Positions 14,423-17,629 of a DNA stretch of 17,629 nucleotides are shown here, piece after piece; positions within the stretch are counted from its first letter, which is position 1; each line of letters starts with the position of its first letter. The stretch comes from Gammaproteobacteria bacterium (GTDB lineage Bacteria; Pseudomonadota; Gammaproteobacteria; Chromatiales; Sedimenticolaceae). The position numbers and the translations under genes are program-made. The stretch spans positions 1-17,629 of the forward strand of contig JAGRHE010000038.1 of assembly GCA_020445165.1 (NCBI GenBank), in the 5' to 3' direction. Under the pieces are notes generated by a model. It saw nothing but the letters and a program-made list of their open reading frames with translations, was not told where the DNA came from and made no database searches.

Positions 14423-15591
14423 GCAGCATGGCGCGTCCCTGGGGAGTGGTGCAGATCCGCATGCCGGGCATGGATGCGATCCTGGTCGCCGCGGTGGTCG
14501 TATTGATTGCATTTGGCATCGTCATGGTCGCCTCGGCCTCCATGCACCTGGGGGAGCGTTCGGGCGATCAGCTGCGTTTCGTCAACCGGCATCTTTTTGC
14601 ACTGGCCCTGGGGGGCGCACTGGGTGCGGTCGTCTTCATGACGCCGAGCCAGTGGTGGCACCGCGCCAGTACGGTGTTGTATTTCATCGGCCTGGGCCTG
14701 CTGTTGCTGGTGTTCGTGCCGGGCCTCGGACGCGAGGCGAACGGCGCCCTGCGCTGGGTCGCGGCCGGGCCATTGAGCCTGCAGACCTCGGAGTTCATGA
14801 AGATCTTCATCGTGCTGTACATGGCCGGTTACCTGGTGCGGCGGCAGCTCGAGGTTGCACATTCGGTGTGGGGTTTCGTCAAGCCCATCCTGCTGCTGGT
14901 GCTGGCCTGCGCCGCCCTGATGATGCAGCCGGATTTCGGCACCACCGCCGTGTTACTCATGACCGCATTCGGCATGTTGTTCCTGGGCGGCGCGCCGCTG
15001 TGGCAGTTCGCCTCGCTGCTGGCGCTGGCGATCAGTGCCCTGGTCGGCCTGGTCTGGGTCTCGCCGTACCGCCTGGAGCGGATCACGGTCTTCCTCGATC
15101 CCTGGCAGTACGCACAGGACGCCGGCTACCAGCTGACCCTGGCATTGATCGCATTCGGTCGTGGTGAGTGGACCGGGGTCGGGCTCGGCAACGGCATCCA
15201 GAAGCAGTTCTACCTGCCCGAGGCGCATACCGATTTCGTCATGGCGGTGATCGGCGAGGAGTTCGGCCTGCTCGGCACCCTGCTGGTGATCGCGATGTTC
15301 GGCCTGATCGTCTGGCGAGCCTACGCGATCGGTGCCCGCGCCGAGGCGCGCGGCGATCGCTTCTCCGCCTATGTTGCCTACGGGCTGGGTCTTTGGATCG
15401 GCATGCAGGCGTTCATCAACATCGGCGTCAACGTGGGCATGCTGCCGACGAAGGGCCTGACGCTGCCGTTCCTCAGCTACGGCAGCAACAGCATGATCGT
15501 GTGTTGCATGGCGATCGGCATCCTGCTGCGCATCCGCTACGAGAACCGGACCGCCGAGAGCGGGAAGGAGGGCCAGTGGCAGCGCGCATAA
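14419..15591 (+). CDS. ftsW: septal peptidoglycan glycosyltransferase FtsW
   Basis: SEDS-family polytopic membrane protein that polymerises lipid II at the septum with FtsI. It has 390 aa with about ten hydrophobic segments. Family blocks: GREANGALRW, LQTSEFMKI, MMQPDFGTT, FGRGEWTGVGLGN and YLPEAHTDFVMAVIGEEFG, where Asp272 corresponds to the putative catalytic Asp297 of E. coli. GMLPTKGLTLPFLSYGSNS follows. The last block normally reads SYGGSS; the Gly-to-Ser and Ser-to-Asn changes are a mild oddity. The start ATG at 14419 overlaps the murD stop; an in-frame extension to 14341 lies entirely inside murD and is rejected. FtsW is chosen over RodA from its position between murD and murG. Confidence 0.96.
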   Translation: MSSMARPWGVVQIRMPGMDAILVAAVVVLIAFGIVMVASASMHLGERSGDQLRFVNRHLFALALGGALGAVVFMTPSQWWHRASTVLYFIGLGLLLLVFVPGLGREANGALRWVAAGPLSLQTSEFMKIFIVLYMAGYLVRRQLEVAHSVWGFVKPILLLVLACAALMMQPDFGTTAVLLMTAFGMLFLGGAPLWQFASLLALAISALVGLVWVSPYRLERITVFLDPWQYAQDAGYQLTLALIAFGRGEWTGVGLGNGIQKQFYLPEAHTDFVMAVIGEEFGLLGTLLVIAMFGLIVWRAYAIGARAEARGDRFSAYVAYGLGLWIGMQAFINIGVNVGMLPTKGLTLPFLSYGSNSMIVCCMAIGILLRIRYENRTAESGKEGQWQRA

Positions 15592-16643
15592 CCATCATGG
15601 CGGGCGGCACCGGCGGGCACGTGTTCCCGGCGCTGGCGGTCGCCTCCGAGCTGTCGGCACGCGGTTGGCAGATCAGCTGGCTGGGTGCCCCGGACAGCTT
15701 CGAGTCGCGCGTCGTCCCATCGCATGGTTTCGAGCTGGATACGATCACCGCGCATCGGCTGCGCGGCGAGGGCACCATGGCTCGCCTGCTGGCGCCGCTG
15801 CGCCTGGTGAATGCGATGGCCCAGGCATGGCGCGTGCTGCGCCGGCGCAAGCCGCAGGTCGTGCTCGGCATGGGCGGGTTCGTGACTGCCCCGGGCGGTG
15901 TGGTCAGTCGCCTGCTGCGTATCCCGCTGGTGATCCATGAGCAGAACGCGATCCCGGGTATGACCAACCGCCTGTTGGCACGCATCGCAACGCGTGTCCT
16001 GCAGGCATTTCCGGGAAGCTTCGGCCCGGACGGCAATGCGCTGACGGTGGGCAATCCGATCCGTGCCGAGATTGCCGCGATGCCGGTACCGGCAGCCATC
16101 GATCAGCGTCCGCTGCGCCTTCTGGTATTCGGCGGTTCGCTCGGTGCCCAGGCCCTGAACGAAACCGTGCCCGCCGCCTTGGCGCTGATCGAGCCGGGCG
16201 CGCGTCCGCAGGTCCGTCACCAGGCGGGGCGCGACAAGCATGCGATGACCTTGGCGGCATACCGCGAACATGAGGTTGAGGCCGACGTGGTCGAATTCAT
16301 CGATGACATGGACCAGGCCTATCGCTGGGCCGATATCGCCATCTGCCGTGCCGGCGCGTTGACGGTTTCCGAGCTGATGGCAGCCGGCCTGCCGGCGATC
16401 CTGGTCCCGTTCCCGTTTGCGGTCGACGATCACCAGCGCGTCAATGCCGGTTTTCTGAGCCGGTCCGGTGCCGGGCGCCTGCTGCCGCAATCGGAGATGA
16501 CCGCGGAGTCCCTTGCGCAGATGCTCACAGAGCTGCTCGCTGACCGCGAGGAACTGCACGCCATGGCGTTGCGCGCACACGGACTGGCCAGGCGGGATGC
16601 CGCGCTGCGTGTCGCCGACGTCTGCGAGGAGGTGGCCGCATGA
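15576..16643 (+). CDS. murG: lipid II synthase MurG (GlcNAc transferase)
   Basis: Peripheral membrane glycosyltransferase (GT28, GT-B fold) that adds GlcNAc from UDP-GlcNAc to lipid I. It has 355 aa (E. coli 355). The N-terminal acceptor loop [12 protein letters not shown] is at residues 10-21. Then come [58 protein letters not shown] in overlapping blocks, and VDDHQRVNA. The start is GTG at 15576, preceded by AAGGAGG (15565-15571). This start lies inside ftsW and gives a 16-nt overlap, the longest in the operon. In-frame sequence further upstream is ftsW read out of frame. Confidence 0.97.
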   Translation: MAARITIMAGGTGGHVFPALAVASELSARGWQISWLGAPDSFESRVVPSHGFELDTITAHRLRGEGTMARLLAPLRLVNAMAQAWRVLRRRKPQVVLGMGGFVTAPGGVVSRLLRIPLVIHEQNAIPGMTNRLLARIATRVLQAFPGSFGPDGNALTVGNPIRAEIAAMPVPAAIDQRPLRLLVFGGSLGAQALNETVPAALALIEPGARPQVRHQAGRDKHAMTLAAYREHEVEADVVEFIDDMDQAYRWADIAICRAGALTVSELMAAGLPAILVPFPFAVDDHQRVNAGFLSRSGAGRLLPQSEMTAESLAQMLTELLADREELHAMALRAHGLARRDAALRVADVCEEVAA

Positions 16644-17629
16644 GTGAGCTGCCGGTGAACCGGGCCCGCTACGCCGCAGAGACCATGGGTCGCATGCGTC
16701 ACCTGCACTTCGTCGGTATCGGCGGCGCGGGCATGAACGGTATTGCGCAGGTGATGCTCAACCTGGGCTATCGCATCTCCGGTTCAGACATCAAGCAGAA
16801 CGCCGCCACCGTTCGCCTGGCGGAGCAGGGTGCCACCATCCATATCGGCCATGCCGTCGGCAACGTCGCCGGCGCTGACGCGATCGTGATATCGAGTGCG
16901 GTCAAGCATGACAACCCCGAGGTGGTCGCTGCGCGCGAGCAGCGTATCCCGGTCGTACCGCGTGCCGAGATGCTGGCCGAAATTATGCGCTTCCGCTACG
17001 GCATCGCGGTTGCCGGGACGCACGGCAAGACCACGACCACCAGCCTGATCGCGAGCCTGCTGATCGAAGGCGGACTCGATCCGACCTACGTGATCGGTGG
17101 CCGCCTGAATTCGCGCGGCAGCTATGCCCACCTGGGGGAAGGCGAGGTGCTGGTGGCCGAGGCCGACGAGAGCGATGCCTCGTTCCTGTATCTGCAGCCG
17201 ATGCAGGCCGTGGTCACCAATGTCGACGAAGACCACATGGCGACCTACGGCAACGATTTCGGTCGTCTGCGTGCGACCTTCCTCGAATTCCTGCATCACC
17301 TGCCGTTCTACGGCCAGGCGGTGCTGTGCATCGATGACGACAACGTGCGCGACCTGTTGCCGGAGGTGACGCGCAAGGTGGTCACCTATGGCACGGCCGA
17401 GGATGCCGACGTACGTGCCGTCGATATCCGCCAGCAGGCGATGACGACGCGCTTCGATGTGCACATGCCGGATACGCCGCCATTCGAGGTCGTGCTCAAC
17501 ATGCCGGGTCGCCACAACGTACTGAACGCATTGGCTGCGATCAGCGTGGTGCATGACCTGGGCGTGTCGGTGAGCGCCATCCAGTCGGCGCTGGCCTCGT
17601 TCCAGGGTATCGGGCGCCGCTTCCAGGCG
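16640..17629 (+). CDS. murC: UDP-MurNAc:L-alanine ligase MurC (C-terminal end outside window)
   Basis: The first 330 codons of MurC (E. coli 491 aa), which joins L-Ala to UDP-MurNAc, the first committed step of the stem peptide. The reading frame is open to the right edge. Seen: Rossmann motif GIGGAGM (26-32) with [18 protein letters not shown], and [12 protein letters not shown]-loop [10 protein letters not shown] is at 125-134, then [38 protein letters not shown] and GIGRRFQA at the edge. The ATG at 16640 overlaps the murG stop (ATGA), and GAGGAGG lies just upstream (16626-16632). In relatives the operon goes on to ddlB, ftsQ, ftsA and ftsZ. Confidence 0.97.
   Translation, partial: MSELPVNRARYAAETMGRMRHLHFVGIGGAGMNGIAQVMLNLGYRISGSDIKQNAATVRLAEQGATIHIGHAVGNVAGADAIVISSAVKHDNPEVVAAREQRIPVVPRAEMLAEIMRFRYGIAVAGTHGKTTTTSLIASLLIEGGLDPTYVIGGRLNSRGSYAHLGEGEVLVAEADESDASFLYLQPMQAVVTNVDEDHMATYGNDFGRLRATFLEFLHHLPFYGQAVLCIDDDNVRDLLPEVTRKVVTYGTAEDADVRAVDIRQQAMTTRFDVHMPDTPPFEVVLNMPGRHNVLNALAAISVVHDLGVSVSAIQSALASFQGIGRRFQA

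Noticed and set aside
13645..14862. 405-codon minus-strand frame opposite murD and ftsW
   Set aside because: Low-complexity composition and fully inside genuine genes on the other strand.

Overview
The window is ordinary, GC-rich chromosomal DNA from a free-living-type gammaproteobacterium. It carries the left part of the division and cell-wall (dcw) cluster. Next to it lie rnpB and the conserved rsmI | lpoA-yraN-diaA-dolP block, an arrangement I know from Pseudomonas and other non-enteric gammaproteobacteria. Protein matches to remembered E. coli/Pseudomonas sequences are strong throughout (RsmI, DiaA, MraY, FtsW, MurE). MurE carries the meso-diaminopimelate DNPR signature, and two genes encode predicted lipoproteins, so this is a Gram-negative cell. 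A genus cannot be named from the sequence alone.

Layout. Positions 1-4066 are a leftward (minus-strand) series: lpoA (activator of the PBP1A peptidoglycan synthase), yraN (UPF0102 nuclease-like), diaA (SIS-domain, DnaA-associated), dolP (two-BON-domain outer-membrane lipoprotein) and a truncated FAD-linked oxidase. rsmI (16S rRNA 2'-O-methyltransferase) is divergent at 4115-4972. It is followed at once by a sigma70-like promoter and the RNase P RNA gene rnpB (5014-5386). Positions 5387-5659 are a non-coding, locally AT-rich leader with several hairpins. The leader ends in a sigma70-like promoter, four 10-bp-phased MraZ boxes and a strong ribosome-binding site. From 5660 to the right edge run mraZ, rsmH, ftsL, ftsI, murE, murF, mraY, murD, ftsW, murG and the first 330 codons of murC, nearly all joined by 1-16 nt overlaps.

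How the genes work together. MraZ is the autoregulator of the cluster and RsmH methylates 16S rRNA. MurC/D/E/F build UDP-MurNAc-pentapeptide, MraY and MurG make lipid I and lipid II, and FtsW/FtsI with FtsL polymerise and crosslink septal wall. LpoA acts on the same wall from the outer membrane, and DolP and DiaA tie the neighbouring block to envelope integrity and replication timing.

The most notable observation is that the mraY frame is broken close to its 3' end. The main ORF stops after the HHH catalytic loop (338 aa). The missing last transmembrane helix is encoded perfectly, with its natural stop, in the -1 frame as a 23-codon ORF. That small ORF begins with GTG overlapping the TGA (GTGA) and has a GGAG motif 8 nt upstream. 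This is a sequencing or assembly indel, a very recent mutation, or a genuinely split, translationally coupled MraY. Secondary points are an RNA hairpin superimposed on the MraZ operator, overlapping alternative hairpins in the mraZ leader, and a degenerate sugar-phosphate loop in DiaA. I found no mobile element, CRISPR array, tRNA or foreign island.
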